Counted from the stretch's first letter, positions 12,620 through 27,679 are shown. The stretch is DNA of 64,000 nt from Chamaea fasciata (GCA_029207755.1 JARCOQ010000017.1:10428945-10492944), one strand, 5' to 3'. The notes: generated by a model not told the origin, from the letters alone. Translations and numbers: made by a program.

Positions 12620-15600
12620 GGGGATGATACAAGCACGGGACAAAAAGACAAACTGCTCCAGGAGAAGTTAAAATGTCACTGTCAAAGCAACAGACAGTAG
12701 ACTCGGAAAAACTGAGAATGCAAAGAAGCTCAGAGGCAGCACTATTTGTCAAGAAAGACAAGAGTCAGTAGCTCACTAGCAATTTAATCCTTGTTGTAAC
12801 TTTGTGGGCATCCCAGACTTGAACAAAACCACTGGAGCACAGGCCAATGCCAAGCCAGCCTGCACCACAATCACAGTCATTTTAAAGCTGGACCATGGTA
12901 TGTCTCCAGTTTAATCCAGTTTAATCTTTTTCATCTGCAGATGACGCTGGCCAGGAGAATCTAAACCTCGCTAGAGCGAGTCAGTAAAAGTAGGTGCCAC
13001 ATTTCCTTGAAGCAATCAAAGTAAATCCCATTTTCTATCAGTCTAATAAGGAAAGTTTGGAGATTTTCAGCTTGCATTTCCTAGTATGTTAATTTCATCT
13101 TTGCCCACATATTATTCTGCTTGATCTGACCTGAATCTGACTTATTGCATTTCCCAAACTACTTTTCACTCAGCGGTTAATTAAAAGATTTGGTCCCTGA
13201 CACACTGCTTACAGCCCTTATTGGCACCCATTAGCCCAGCTAGACTAATTCTCCTGAAAAGCAAACCTCCTTATATTCCCAGGGTCAAAAGTTCACAGAC
13301 AATTCCCTAAATCTTTAACATTCACTATTAGTTCATTATTTGGACCTACTCTGCTGTAAGAGGCTGTATTCAAATGTAGGCATGAAAACTCATTCAAAAA
13401 AGACAGTTTCTCACACAAATTCATCACTTGCCAGTTCACTCCATCTCTGTCTGTACAACAATAGGACTGCACAGTGCAAGAAATATGAATCTTTTTCAAC
13501 TTTCCTTTGAGCACGTTTTTTTTTCTAATATACAACCAACAAAGGAAGTGAATGTTCTAATTCGAAGCAATTAGCACATGTATGGTCCCTCAAAATTAGC
13601 CCAGCAGTTTGTTTTCCTGTGCGCACACCCAGAGCATGGCAGTGCCTTTCAGGCACACACAGGACTAAAATCTACACACGGACACCAATGTAGACTGAAA
13701 GCAGCAGCACCTGTGTTCTGATAGTCCCATTGGAATGAAGGGAGTCAAAATCCAAGAGCAGGTCTCAGCTGAGGCTGTAAATAAACACACACTCGTATTC
13801 ACACACAACTCCACATTCTCTCTCACACACATATCTTCACACTTACAGACACATTGAAGTTCCTCCCATTTTAGAGGTAAAAGATAAACCAGAAAATGGA
13901 GATTTGGATCAAGGTGGTGGAGCCCCCAGAGCCCTGAATCTCTGCGAAATCTGGCTCCTGGGCTTTGGTTTGAGCCCATCTTTGCTGTACAGAGATGAAG
14001 ATAGAAACAAATTCACTTGGGCAGGTGTGTGGGAAGGGAAAAAGGCAAAGCTTAATTATTAAAACTGTGTGGCTGTGCAAGCATCCTACTTAAGTTAAGA
14101 GGAGTTGTCATTAAACTCAACCTTTCCCCCTTGAACCTGGTGTCTGGAATAGCTCAGACACCAATGATGACCTTATGTATTTCTTTTAATTATTCTGAAG
14201 TAACCTCCTCCAGCTCACTACAAGCCCTCAGCTACTTCAAGCAAAGACATTCTAATGATTTCGATTAAATCTTGGCCTCTCCCCAGCAGAGCACAAATTA
14301 AAAGCATTACTAGGAGGATACAAGCTTCAGCGCTTGGAAGTGTTATATAAAGAATGGGGAAAGCTGCCAAGAGCTTGTTGTCATTTCGTGTAGAGTGGGG
14401 GATGATTAACCCCTTGGTAGCTTTTCATACCCTGCCAAGATCACACATCTCACTCCTGGGGGGTTTGCTCCACGTGACGCTCCCCCACATTACACTTTAC
14501 ACCCTTTTCAACTTGATATTTGGATAATATATTCTTCCAATGAAGCACTGTCATATTTAGGCTCTGAAATGAGCTGTTTTACTGGCAGAATTTGGAGGAA
14601 AGAGCTCTAGCTGGGCTCTACAAATCTCATTCCAGAGGTCCTTTACCCTGTCCAATCCATGGCTGCACTTCTTTACAAAAATTATCATGGGTAAACCATG
14701 ATGCATGCCTAAAATAAATGCACAAAAATCTTAAGTAAAACAATTGTCTCAGAGTAACTATGCAGAATGGGAGCTAGGACAATTTGGTTTAGATCCTGGT
14801 GTCATTATAAGCAACAGACTTGTATGTTTAGCCTCTCTCCACATTCTTTCCCATTTTCCATATTGCTAAAATGCAAATAATGAATCTAAATGATTGAAAA
14901 GTACTTTTGGATATTTGGATTAAAAACTTTAAAGATAGATCCAAGACCAAACTGCTCCTAGAAAGGAATAATTGTCATATCAGCAAAAGCTGCTTTACCC
15001 AGGCTCCCATATGCAAAAACAACATAAGTCTACAAGTTCTGAATCTTCACACGTGGCCAACAGCACTCAGGCAAATGAAGAAAAGCTATGAAATAGTAAC
15101 CATCCATCCATCCATCCATCCATCCATCCATCCCACGCACCTTGCACAGCACTGAGCACCTGGATGCCAGGCAGCAGCTGTTCTGCCCTCTCAGATGCTA
15201 AAACCCCCCAACATTCAGACCTGCCACAAGCTCTCCCTCTCAAATCAAAATTAATTCATTTCCAGTAAAAATGTAGTGGGAGAAAAGATTACTAAATTCA
15301 AGCTTTTTGTCCAGTATTAATCAAAGAGCTAAAGCAGACCAGCAAAACCTTATAGGATTAATATTTTGAGAATATATTTTGAAAGGTGGGTGAGATGAGA
15401 CACTGCTCTGGGAGGTGACGTGGGGGAGCTGACACAGCCTTGCAAGGTCTCATCCTCCAGATTTATACAAACGAAATCAAGGAAGCACTAAACCAGCAGG
15501 GGATTATTATCTCCAGAGATAACTACAGACAGTTTCATTTTAAAAACAATCAGCGTCATCATCACTGCATTTTCCATTTATTGAAAGATAGGAATGCAAT

Positions 15601-15794
15601 GAAATATCCAGCTCCTTCCAGAAGTCAGAACAACATCCTCCCTAAAGAAAAATTTCCATAAAAAGAATCAACTCACTTCATTTGTTCTATTTTTTTTTCC
15701 TAAATGCTGTGCTGAGCCTGTGCTTACCCCCTGCCTGCATCTTGACAGCCCTAGTCCTCATTGGTATTCCTATTTCTACCCAACATTAGAATAC
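12620..15794. other. Unique non-coding DNA
   Basis: No gene seen. Contains a CA-rich stretch near 13785-13855, an ATGCAAAT octamer at 14871-14878 and a CCAT microsatellite at 15100-15134. Open frames are short and overlap in several frames without a family match. Confidence 0.65.
15100..15134 (+). repeat. (CCAT)n tetranucleotide microsatellite
   Basis: Nearly nine perfect CCAT units with no interruption. It is a probable polymorphic marker. Confidence 0.97.
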
Positions 15795-15799
15795 ACTGG

Positions 15800-16257
15800 C
15801 TGCACCTTGGTGTGGTTCAGAGGAGGCCATGAAGATGCTCCAAGGGCTGGAATGCCACATCTACGGAGACAGAGAGTTAGGGATGTTAGCCTGGAGAAAA
15901 GAAGGCTTCAGGAAACCTTGGAGCACTTTCCAATGCCTAAAAAGGCTTCAAGAGAGCTGGGGAGGGACTTTGGACAAGGGCTGAGAGACAGGACAAGGGG
16001 GAACAGCTTTAAACTGACAGTCTCTATTTAGACTAGATATTAGAAAGAAATCCTTCCCTGTGAGGATGGGGTTGCCCTGGCACAGGGTGCCCAGACCAGC
16101 TGTGGCTGCCTCTGGATCCCTGGCAGTGTCCAAGGCCAGGCTGGACGGGGCTGGGAGACCCTGGGACAGTGAAAGGTGTCCCTGCCCATGGCAGGGGGTT
16201 GGAATGAGACAACCCCTAAGGTCTTTCCAAACCAAGACAGTCTATGATTCCATGATC
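15800..16257 (+). mobile_element. CR1 LINE, 5'-truncated 3' end
   Basis: This is the longest CR1 copy in the window. Landmarks in order are 'gttcagaggaggccatgaag', 'gcctggagaaaagaaggct', 'gacaggacaagggggaacag' and 'tttaaactgacag'. These are followed by 'ttagactagatattag', 'gccctggcacagggtgcccag', 'tggctgcctctggatccctgg' and 'tgcccatggcagggggttgg'. The element ends at 'tctatgattccatgat', the octamer-type repeats that end CR1 elements instead of poly(A). Bases 16175-16205 are exactly complementary to 35285-35315 in the second large copy. CR1 is a non-LTR retrotransposon. This copy holds only the 3' end, so it cannot encode reverse transcriptase. Open frames of up to 103 codons across it are not functional genes. 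Confidence 0.95.
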
Positions 16258-17505
16258 TTAATTCCAAGGATCAGGATGTAACTGCCCAGATCATGTAGAG
16301 TTTGAACCTACAGTAATGCTACAATTCCAGATTTCACTCAGCTGAGAGGTGTGAATATTTCTTTGCACAGGATCTTCCCTTCATTACTAAAGAGCTTCTC
16401 CAGTGTCCCCCCTCTCTCTTCTTTTATCATCCATTTGTTATTTGGCATTGAAAAGAGAGGGGAAATTTTGAAATTCAACACATTACTCCAGTTTTGTTGT
16501 GAAAACATGCAGATTGTCAACTTTTTACATGAACACGCTTCATATTTTTTAACTGGCACTACTTCAAGATTGTTTTTGAAAGTTCCACTGTCTTTCAATA
16601 GAAACTCTGAAGCCACTTCAGAAAACAGAAGCACAGGGTTGAAGGTAACAAGAGGAAAGGGCAAAAAAATTATTAACCATGTGTAATAATCACAGCACAG
16701 ACATTTATGCTTACATATGTCTCCTTTTTGTTTGATTCCTCGATTTTATCCTCCTGTTGCAATGCACCAATGCTGTTCTGCTGAGCAATTCAGGATGAAT
16801 ATTCCTTAATATAATAAGAAATCCTCAATCAATTAGCATGTCAAATCAGGAAATAATTCCCTACACTACATCAAAAAGACCCACTCCTACCTTTTGTCAG
16901 TCAGTGGATTGAAATAAAGAGAGAGCTGCACGCAAAGCAAGCTGTCATGTCAAACAATACATCCTTCACTCATTCGAGATATAAACACATTAAAACAGGA
17001 GAAAATGGCAGGAGAAAAAGAGCCAGTTGAACCTGTTTAACGGAATTGGCTAATTGGATAAATTACACTTTGATGATGATGATAATGATTGAGGAGACAT
17101 CCTGCCCAGAGTTCTGCTGTTCAGAACTTTGCTTGCTACTTCCCCTTCTCACTTGATTCCTTGTGCTAGAAAATGCAGTGTGAAACAACCTAAAGGAGTC
17201 AGCTCTGCTTGACTAAAGGTTTCATCCCAACCCTTTATGTAATTCAGGATTCTGGAGTTGTAAGAAACTCAATAATTTGGGATTGCAGTTGCAATAAGCA
17301 ATACAGTTCTCAAAACCATATTCCAACACATGATGGGAAAGTGAAAAATTACTTGCTCTGAATACTCATCACTTTTCATGCACGCAAAATTCCTTCCATG
17401 AATTCATATTGCTGGAGAAAATGTAGGCTGGAATAAATAATATTAACCAGCCTGCCATTAGCATATGGCAGGCACACACTTTGAGAAAACTTTGACACTA
17501 AGCAA

Positions 17506-17595
17506 ACATTTAATAATTAGTGTAACTATCCATTAATAGAATTGATATATACATTTAATAATCAGTGTAATTATCCATTTATGGAATTAAAATAT
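17506..17595 (+). repeat. Imperfect 45-bp tandem duplication
   Basis: Units 17506-17550 and 17551-17595 align without gaps and agree at 39 of 45 positions by eye. The unit is AT-rich and includes 'acatttaataat' and 'tatccatt' blocks. The six differences imply an old duplication. Confidence 0.93.
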
Positions 17596-20500
17596 TCGGT
17601 TCTAAAACAACATATTTTAATAAAGCATTTTTACTAAATCTCTCTTCCTGATACAAGCCAAGTAGAAATTTAACAAACACATGACACAAACTACATCTCT
17701 TCCATCATTGTGCTAATTCACACTCATTAACACTGCACAGAAATCAGCGCAGCATGAATGGGGTTGACTTACAACTCAGACAAGATTCTTGAGCCCAAAG
17801 AGCAAGAACATTTGGAGGCATGAATCTCTCAGTTTCATACTCCATTTCCCAGGGGTGCAGTCAGCACGGGCAACACCCACCTTCGCCCCTGCCCAGCACC
17901 CCCCTCACCCCTGCACTGGTGCACTGCCAGGCCAAGCTTAAAATAACAAAATTCCATGTGTTTATTTGCTTTTTACAACAGAAGTCTAAGCAAAACAGCC
18001 ACCAAGGGAAACTTAAAATGAAACTGCAGCTTAGAGTCTGGAGGCTAGGAAAAATGCTGACCTGGTTGGAAATGAACAGATTCCACTGGCTTTCTGCTCA
18101 TATTCTTCATGCCCCAACCATCCTAAATGACTCAATTCACAGCCCCATTCAGAACCAGACATCTCCAAATTGTACACAGAGTAAAATATTACGAGGAACA
18201 ATGTGAATCCTGTCATGGGTCATTGGATTTTTTGTGATTATTAAGATAAACTCTGAGAGACAAAAGCATTCTGCAGAAAAGAGAAAAGGCCATGTGATAA
18301 TTGATTTAAGATGAAAATTGATCAAGTAGTTTTTATAAGGCATAAAAAGATGGTATTTTCAAAGAGTAATAAAAATTAAAAATATTCATTTCTTATATCC
18401 CCTTAAGACACATGAGTCGTCAGCCAAGATCTCCTTATCAGATGGTTGGCACCATCCAACAGACGCAGGCTTCATTTGCAATTTGATTTGCACAGCACAG
18501 GGTTGAAATGAAGGCCAGTGAATTTCTGAACTACTACATTACATGCATCCAGCCTGGGACTCCATTTATCAGGATGTATTTTGTGGTCTAAAGTATCTTT
18601 TAGTCACAATATTTGAGTAAAAAGTGAATGGTTTTAATGATGTTTCCTGCTATTGGTAATAGTAAAGGAGATGCTGGTTCATTGCTTAATTCAGCCAATT
18701 TTATTTTTCCTGTCATTTTGGAAATGTGTAGAAGCACATGCTTGGCAAGGTTCATGGTCTGGCAGTTCTGCAAGATGCAATCTTTTAAAATCAGGACTTG
18801 GGAGCACAGACGTTAATGTTTAGAGGGAGCTCTATTTGGCTCCTGAGGATCCCTCAAGATGCAACAAACATCTTGCCTTTCCTCTCCCAGCATCAAAAGC
18901 ATCTTACACTACTGTGTAAGAGCAGATGACCAAGATGAATAACTTACACATAACACTAGGGTGTAAGGAGACCAGTATCCATGAAAAAGCAGTTGAATAA
19001 ACAAAGCCCAGATTAAAAACATGACGGTGTTCTAAAGGAAAGTGATTTGTCTTCCTTTCCCTTCTTATTCACAGGTAATTTCCTGCTGCAGTGTCCAAGC
19101 AACGTCACTTAGAATAAACTGTCAGACCAAATCTGTTGTTCCTTCCCTCCTTTGGCCAGAGGAGGCTTTGCTCCTCTTCCAGAAACACATCAGCTGCAGG
19201 CTAAAGTGAAGGCTGTTCCTGTTTTCTCAGTTATTCCCCAAACAGCATCTCTCAAGTGACTCTTGTTCTGCTCTTGGGTATTTCTTTTTCCATCTTCAAA
19301 CAGGTAAAACAAATTAGTGATCAGGCAAGTCATACTTTGAAATGCCTAGAGGTGGAAGGAGGAAGCAGGCAAGGGAGGAGTGGGAAAAGAGAAGGATTCA
19401 ACTCCACAAAATAAACTCTTCTAAGAGGTTTGGGATTTCAGTTCCATTGAAAGGGTTGTGCACACGTAAGGAATTCCTGGGTCAATTTTCCTTTAGGTTC
19501 CCAGTGGACAAGTGGCATTTCAAGGCTGCCTTACTGATATCCTCAGCCTCTCTCCCATCCCCTCCTGACAGGAGGTGTTTGCAGGGTGCTTTAGAGAAAC
19601 ACAAACACCAATCCAAAAAAACAGTTGGGGAGTGGGAGTGGAAAATTCCTAAATTCTTAACCATGCAACATGCAGTGTATCAACAGCTTTTGAAAACATC
19701 AACAAACCATGCAGGTCCCAGCACTTTGCAAAACAAATGTACTCAGATATTAAGGCCGCAGAGGTGACTTTGTCAACCAGCAGAAAACATGACAACAGCA
19801 AAGTAGGGAATGTGGGGGGGAAGTTGTTTGGAATTTTTATTATTGTCAGCTACGGAGATGAAAACACAGACAGAACTCGGCATCTACTCCCACAGGAAAA
19901 CTGCATTCAGCCTGGAAGTCTACTTGAAAAGAAAAACAACAAATAACAGAAAATGAGCAGGAAAAAACAAAGGCTTTTGAGCCAAATTCTCCATCCCCTA
20001 TTTGGCACAAGTCTGAGAGAAGGAAAGAAAAAGTTAAGTTTAAGGCATCTTTTTACCTCCTGTGTTCACCACCAGATCAGCTAAGAACAATTTAGCAGCT
20101 TGAGCTCATCCTACCCATGCGTGTTTTAACCCAGACCCCAAAAAGGGAGTTCCCACTTCCCTGTAAATTGTGAGGTGACCTGAATGAACTGCAGAAACCC
20201 TTCAACCAGAACTTCAGGGAGCAAAACCATTATGAAAATAAGCTTAATAAAGTATTTTCCTGCCTGAATTACCTCCACTCAGTATTCCAGTGGAGGAAGT
20301 GGGAGCTTCCCAAAGGAATGGTAGGAGAGGGGATGGAGGGGGGCTGTTTCTGTGGGTGCCAACCAGCTGCTGTGTCTCCTGGGTTGCAATGCCATGGGTA
20401 CCCTATTCCCTGTGACAACGGCACTTCCTGGGGACGCCAGAGGTCAGTGTATCCCTGCCACGCCCCTCTCACACCCTGCCCCTGGGGATACTCATCATCA

Positions 20501-23500
20501 TCACACACGAACACACACATTGTTCAAACACCAGCCTGGTTAACGGCTGATTTATGGCTCCAAATATGTCACAAAATACTGCAGGTGTAATTTGAGGGTT
20601 GATTCTGGTACCAGCACCACCACTGCCCACATTTACCTTCCCTCCCACCCACAGTTGTTAGTGCAGGTATTTCAAGGAATCACTATGAAATGATGTCACG
20701 TATAAATAAACTTCATAAAATGAAAAGAGGCAAGTGGAATGCAGATATTAGACATGATCACCTCAAAGATCTAACTCAGTCATCAGATCCACAAATGACT
20801 GTCAGGTCAACCAGGGCGAGGAAAGAGAATTACCAAGATGTCAGTAAGAATGAGGCCCATGGGGGACACAACCTCCTCAAACCATCTTCTCTACAAGCAC
20901 CAGAATAGCTACTCTGGAGCAGTTTGAGATGGGATTTTTACACTTCCCAAAACCCTTCAGTGTCCATACCATTAAGAGGACTTGTAAGCCAATCCTCCCC
21001 TAAACCCCATTTTCCTGCAGCTCTGCCCAGGAACAAAACCAAGTGGAAACTCTTTGCACACATATTGTTTTACAGTGGGTGGGGAGAAATCTAAAAGGAA
21101 TTTCAGTTCTTTGGGGCTAATAATGTTCAAAGACAAGAGCAGCTTTTTGTATCAGGCTTCCATCTGGGCTGTACCCAGGATTCCCATCTTGAAGTCAGTG
21201 AACCTTGCAACGTTTTATCTTATAGCCCTCAAAGGCAGTAGCACGTTGAGTATAATCCATTTTTTAAATGTACCAAACAAAGGAAAATATTTTCCATATG
21301 TTTGTCACATGTTTCAGTCAAGTCCTGTTGCCAACTCTTAGCACAGCTGATGTGCAGTGGGTTTGTAGGGCCTGACCTTGAAAGAGTTTAGTCTTAGCTG
21401 TGCATTTCTATTTCATTTGTGCACAGCCACTGCAATTGTTTGTAAGCACTGAGCAACCATGCCTGAAAACATCTAGTAAGTGAAATCCGGCAAGTCAAAT
21501 CCCATCAAATAGGATATACTGTGCAACACAGCTATGAAAGTTTGTTAATTGTCTTTTATTCTTTTCAAAGGACATACGTACATTGAGTAAGGACTACAGA
21601 AACTACCTACAGGGGAAGCAATACAATATTGCAGATACACACACTACTCGTGTACGCAGCAACGTGGGTTTTATCACCACAGGGTTTGAACTTTCTCCAA
21701 TTAAACAGTTCCTTCCTTCTCCAAATACAAAAGAAATAAATCTTATTAGTTCACATGGATTTATATAGTGTGTGGAAACAAATTCATGTTTTCACTTTTA
21801 GATTACTGAGTTTCATTGAACTGTGTTCTGACTACAAGTATCTCTTCTAAACCCAAAGCTTGATGTTTTGTACATAAATTATTTAGCTGATGAATTACAA
21901 CATATTCAAACAAAAAACAGAATGCTGTTCCATATAATTTTTTTTTCATTTTTCTCTAGCAAAATTCAACTTTTGTTTTTTCCTTCAGCCTAAGAAGAGA
22001 AATTGAAATTCATCTTAGGTAAAAGGCAAAGCAGAGGCACTTTCCACTTGGTTTTCACAGTTACCTTCCCAATAAGAAACAGCCTTGGTATGAATGCCAT
22101 TTCTAATGTGTCTCTACTACACAAAGAGAACAAAACAACCCCCAACCACCAGGAACCCATGTACAGAATTCTTTATTCTCAATCTGTAAAAAATTGAGCA
22201 GAACCAGTAGAGGAATTCAACTACACTCTTTTGAGTAAGGAATAGAGCAGATTAATCAGCTGCAATCTCCTCTGCACACCAGACTCCAGCACTCAGTTCT
22301 GGTCCTGCCACCAATGCTGCTGCAAGGTCTCGAGGAAGTCACATCAGCTGCCATTTTCCCAAACCTATTCCAATTTGGGGTTTGATTTTCTGTTCAGATT
22401 GGAGGTTTTCCAAGTCAGGAAGTGGATGTCATGATAAACCACTTTACCACTACCAAGGCTCAGCTCTCCACTACAGCCCCAGTTCTTGGGACAAGGATGG
22501 CACCACACAGGCATCCCACTGCCTTCATATCTGGTAACAGAGAGACCAGACCCCCTTCTACCTTTTCAAATAATTACCTTTAATACGTGATGAGTGGGCA
22601 CAGACCAGATCATTTCATGATCCTGAAGATGGTTTGATGATCTTAAAAAGCCCGTGGATACCTGAGAGTGCAAAATGATCTTGGGCGGCCAAAGAAGCAA
22701 GTCACTGGGCTTTTCTCCATCTATGAGTGATGGGGAGCAGGAAGTAAGTTTCTGATCATTCACATTCATGTATCTTCAGAACTAGGGACATTTCAGTTTG
22801 GGTTATTTTGGGGAAAAATTGCCTCTGTATGGCAAAAATTTAACCCCAAGCCCCCATGTTCAGCCCAACACAGCTGAGCTGGTTCCTCAGCCCATCTGGG
22901 ATTAGAGGCAGTCATGCAGCAAACTCCTGCCTGAAGTGGGTGTGTTCAAGCCTGTGTCCCTTCACTACAGCCAAGAACAAATGTTCTCCCACAATTCTCT
23001 GAAGGCTCCTTCCAGTCACATCACCTTTCCTGTACTTGCTCTATGTTCTTACTTTGGGTATAATTTCCCTACCTAACAGAACAGTGTACAGCTCCTAACC
23101 TCATTAAAATTCTCTTACTGGTGAAAATTGGGATTCTGCCCTGATCAAACCAGAATACTCCCTGAATCAGGGAAGGATGAGTTGTTTCAGGGCCTGCTCC
23201 AAAGGGTTAAGAATTTCAAAGAGCCTACAGGCAACTGCTGCTGGAGCACATCCTGTCTCTACTGATGTTCTTCTGGTAAAGTACCTGACAACAACACAGC
23301 TCCCTTGTTAATCAGTTAATTCTTTCATTTCCATATGCTTCAAGCTGCTGTGGATGCCAGTGTTACTACTAGAGCTGCATACACAATCCTCCAGTACACC
23401 TCTGCACACCAATTTCTGCATCAAATCCTCGTTATCCAGCATGAATGTGGACACTCCACCTTGTACTACAAGGTCCCTGTGCAAGTTATTAATGATTAAA

Positions 23501-25674
23501 AGCAATTTCCTACCTTTATGTTCACATCTCCATTGCCTGTGCACTTTGAAAAACAGAATCTAATACAAATGACATGGCTTTCAAAAGTTTCTGCTTTACC
23601 CCTGGGCAAAAAACAATAAACACCTTGATGGAGCTTTTATCAATCAATTTTCATTTAGTTTCTTTCTATTAAAAAGTCTTAAGATGCTATACTGAACACA
23701 GGGAGCAACAGCAATGTACTTCAAGGTAAAACAACAGTATTACTCAAAACAATGTGAATGGTATGTTCTGCAATTTGTGGAGGTAGATCCCATTGATCAA
23801 CTTTATTGCAAATCCCAGTCTATCATGGGATTAATTTGTTTTTTCAAATATAAAGCAGAAGACATTACTCTGACTTGAAAGGATTTTATTTTGTATTAAA
23901 TTGGCGAAGTAGCAAATACTATTTGATATACATTTACCAAATAAGAGCAGCTATACCTATTGGGCAGCACGGAATGTCACAAAATTACAGCTTGATTTCC
24001 TGAGGGAGTAGCTATGAAGCTGCAGATGTCCTATTCCTAATAAAATTCTAATTATTATATAAATAGTCAATGAAAATCAAAATCTGGTTCCTGAATTAAT
24101 TTAAAAGCTTGACCTAGTCTGAGCCAGTGGTGTAAATCCAGAGAAGTTCCTATGAAGTTCCTCTGGTTTTACATCAATCTGTTTGAAATCAGAAACTTGG
24201 CCCAAAATGCTAAAAAGCACAGAACAGCTGCCTATTGATGTCTGCATAGATTTGAAAGCTTGATGCAACAGCATTAGCATATTGATTCTTTCCCCCCTAG
24301 GAATTTGCAAGAAAAGAAATAAAAATTCAGTGTTTGATCCCAAATCTGAACAAACTTCAGGGCTTGCTTACAGTTTGGTACAGAAAAACAAAGCAAGGGA
24401 GATAAGAATGTACAGATTTCAGCTCGTAGCAGGCAGTTACAAATGGGCTGCACTGACCACAAAGAAGACATGAGGCTCTTTTAAGTTAAAAGAAAAAAAG
24501 AAACATGGGTTGGAAATTATTTTCTTAGAGTGAAACATCTTGCAATGAAATGACTGAATACTGAGGAATCCAATTACTACTGTGGAGAAAGAAACCTTTA
24601 CAAATGGGCTGTTTAAACACAAAAGCATTCTTATTAAAGATTTCTTCATCAAACCTGAGGTCTCATTGGAATTACAGATCACTTAGGCACCAGTACAGAC
24701 AGGCATCTAATATAGGGCTGACCCAGCTTCTGCTCAAGTCAACTGAAAAAGTCCCACCAATCTCAAAAAGCAGGGCCTGAAACAACTAAATCTGGTAATA
24801 AAGGAGTTTGGATTCACAATTAACCCAGCTGCTGGTTTTGGGAATCCATTGATTGTAACTGGGGATGAATTCCAAACTGTAGCAATTCAACAGAAACCAG
24901 TTTTCCGATCTCCCTTTATTTGAGCAAAAGCAGGTTCTTTTCTGTCCAAACTCCAGGGATCTTTCAAAACTGACTAGCATGTTCACCTGGTCACTCAAAA
25001 TCTTGGCCATACTTTGGGCTAATCATCCAGAACTGAGGGGGCTGAATTCCCATATCCCACTGGCAGTGGGGTAATTCTAAGGTTCTGCACTGAAAATTAT
25101 TCCATGATGCAAGAACAACTTGGAATCCAAATATTTTTCCTTCACAGCACTTCAAGGACTGGAACATCAGACTTCACCCTAGGTGTGAAAATTATACGGA
25201 CAAAAATTCAGGGTCTAGAAACCGCTCCTGTTTGGGTTTTTTGGGTTTTTACAGTAGAGGATGCAGTGAAAGGATTGCATGACATAAAACTTTGTTTCTG
25301 CTTCTATAAGCCCAGATAAATCAGTTTCACAAATCTATGAGCCAGTATCACTTGCCTGCCACACATATCAGCCATCAAGATGGAAGTTTCCATCCCTCTC
25401 CACTCTGCTCCCGGTCAGGGGTCCCTCCTAATCCCCTTCTCTCCATGGGCATTCACCACCCCCAGCCATAAACTCATGAAAATCTCTTGCCTTATTTTTC
25501 CATCCCATGGTCATCCTTTACCTAAAACACTGTAGGAAGCAGAGGCCTCCTGTGCCGAGGACTGCAAAATGGAGAGAATAGATAATCTGCTTCCCCAAAA
25601 ATCACACCCTCAGAGGCACCTTTTGCATCTCAACACATGTTAAACTGTCCATATAAGATTTCTAATCTTTTGTC

Positions 25675-25691
25675 TTTTTTTTTTTTTTTTT
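25675..25691 (+). repeat. T17 homopolymer
   Basis: A seventeen-base T-run. No retrocopy could be recognised on either side of it. Confidence 0.95.
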
Positions 25692-27666
25692 GCTTTAGCC
25701 ATTTAGTCCTCCATCCTTCCTTTGCCACCCAGTAATTTGTTGATAATTGTTTATTTATTTGAATAAAAGTTAGAACACATAAGAACACTTAACATCAGGT
25801 CCTTAAAACCAAACCAACCTGGCCTGTACCTGAATAAGCATGAAACTGGTACCATGTAATGACCACAACCATGTAATTTCAAAGCTTTCTCTCATCACAC
25901 ACCCTGGCTCTGTGTTGGGAAGAGCATTTAAGCTAAATCAATGCCCATGGGAAGTGGACCAGCAGCTATTTGCTAATGTGAACAGAGTGATTAAAAATAT
26001 TTTCCTGCTCAGTACTTAAATCTTGGCTACTTCTTAAGTCTACCCACCAGGACATGGAGTGCCAGCTCTGAGCATGAGCCACAATTTCCAGGCATGGCTC
26101 TGCAGTATTCCCTGAGGTTTGCAGCTCAAACAGCTCATTCTGGGAGCCCTTTACGTGCAGATACAGGCTGTGGGGGGGAATTCTGTGAGGTTCAAGAGCA
26201 GGTTAAGCTGTGTATGTAGACACAACAGTGAAATCCTCATCTTCAATTGGGAAGTTAAGCATTTCCTCAATAAATATAATAAATAACAGTGACAGCAACT
26301 GTGTGCCAGCTCCTCATTCTGGTAACTGACACAGGTGTGGAACTCTGCTTGCACCTGAGTTTTCTGTGAACTAGTTACCATTTCCACTGGATTTTTCATA
26401 AAAATAAAATCAAATAATCAGACAAGGCTTCAAGCATAACTGCACTTTCCAGCACAGCTTCCAAAGCTGGAAACATGGGTCAACACTGGAAATATTTCAC
26501 ATGGCACCTAACCAGTGTGGAAACAAATGCCAAGCATGATCTAGTGTCATCCAGATTAGCTCCTGCTGGTGCTTGGATTCAAATTAATGGGTTACCATCC
26601 CAGCAAATATCATAGGAAAACCTTGCCAGGAAACAGCACACACACACATACAAAAAAAAGACCTATTTCATCTTGAATGAGGAATTCCATTTCACTGAAG
26701 GTTCCTTCCCATAGCCTCTGTCTGAGCACAGCTTGGGAAATACTTTTGGGAAATGAGGTCAAGCAGCATAAACACCAACTTACACAAGAAAACAAAAAGG
26801 CACCCAAGAACACAAGAGCATCATGAAAAGTCCTGCCCCTTGAACTTATTGCTGCTCTGCAATATTTCTGATTACTTTCAAATATCAAAAGCTATTACAC
26901 AGCTTTCAGAAAGGACAAAGTCACCACCAAGCAACCTTGAAAGACTTTGCCTTTTGCCTCTTGTACAGGAGGTTTAAACTCTGAAAAACATCTAGGATGG
27001 GAGGATACTTCAGAGAGTGTCTAAAAATTGAGACAATTTCCTGAAAATCTCACTGACCAGAGAGAAAGGACTGTCAGTTTTTCTCACTGTACCTTAGCTA
27101 AAAAGTTTCCACCTTCAAACAGAAAAAAAATTCCATTTTAATTAGTTTTGTATACCTCAAGGTAGGTGGGTTTCCTCTTTTGGATCCAAAGGCTAAACTG
27201 GTAGGGAATTGGTCTTTTCCCCACAGTATTTCTCAGCCAATTTAACTCCTTGGCCTGGCTTCTCTCTCTCATGCCGTTGCACACCAAAAATGGGCCTGGG
27301 ATGGGCAGGTGGGGATAAGGATGGCAGGACCGACTCCTTTGGTTGGAGTTCAGGTTTAGGATATCACATTCATAAGCGGCACCCTGAGCTAGCCCCCCCT
27401 TGTTCTCTTACACCCTAAACTCACCAGTGGGGTTTGAAGTTATTCCGAAGAAGTGATGACCTCCGCCATTTGTAGACTGGAGCTTTCCAAAGGTGCCACA
27501 GCAAGAAGGAATACTTCTCTGTATAACTTCATGGACACAATGGAGCTCCTTCCTCCACCACAAAATAGGGAAGCATAAGTTCATTAAGTTAATTTCTTTT
27601 ATTGGGAAGCCTGTATGATGACATGTTTTAGGTTTCCTCTACAGACAGGAAAACTAGAAACTCCCC

Positions 27667-27679
27667 TTTTTTTTTTTTT
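27667..27679 (+). repeat. T13 homopolymer
   Basis: A thirteen-base T-run in otherwise unremarkable sequence. Confidence 0.95.

Noticed and set aside
15100..15134. Regularly repeated units considered as a CRISPR-like array
   Set aside because: The units are contiguous CCAT tetranucleotides without spacers, i.e. a microsatellite in vertebrate DNA.
15720..16281. Several 73-103-codon frames on both strands
   Set aside because: They lie within the CR1 3' end and are artefacts of the repeat.
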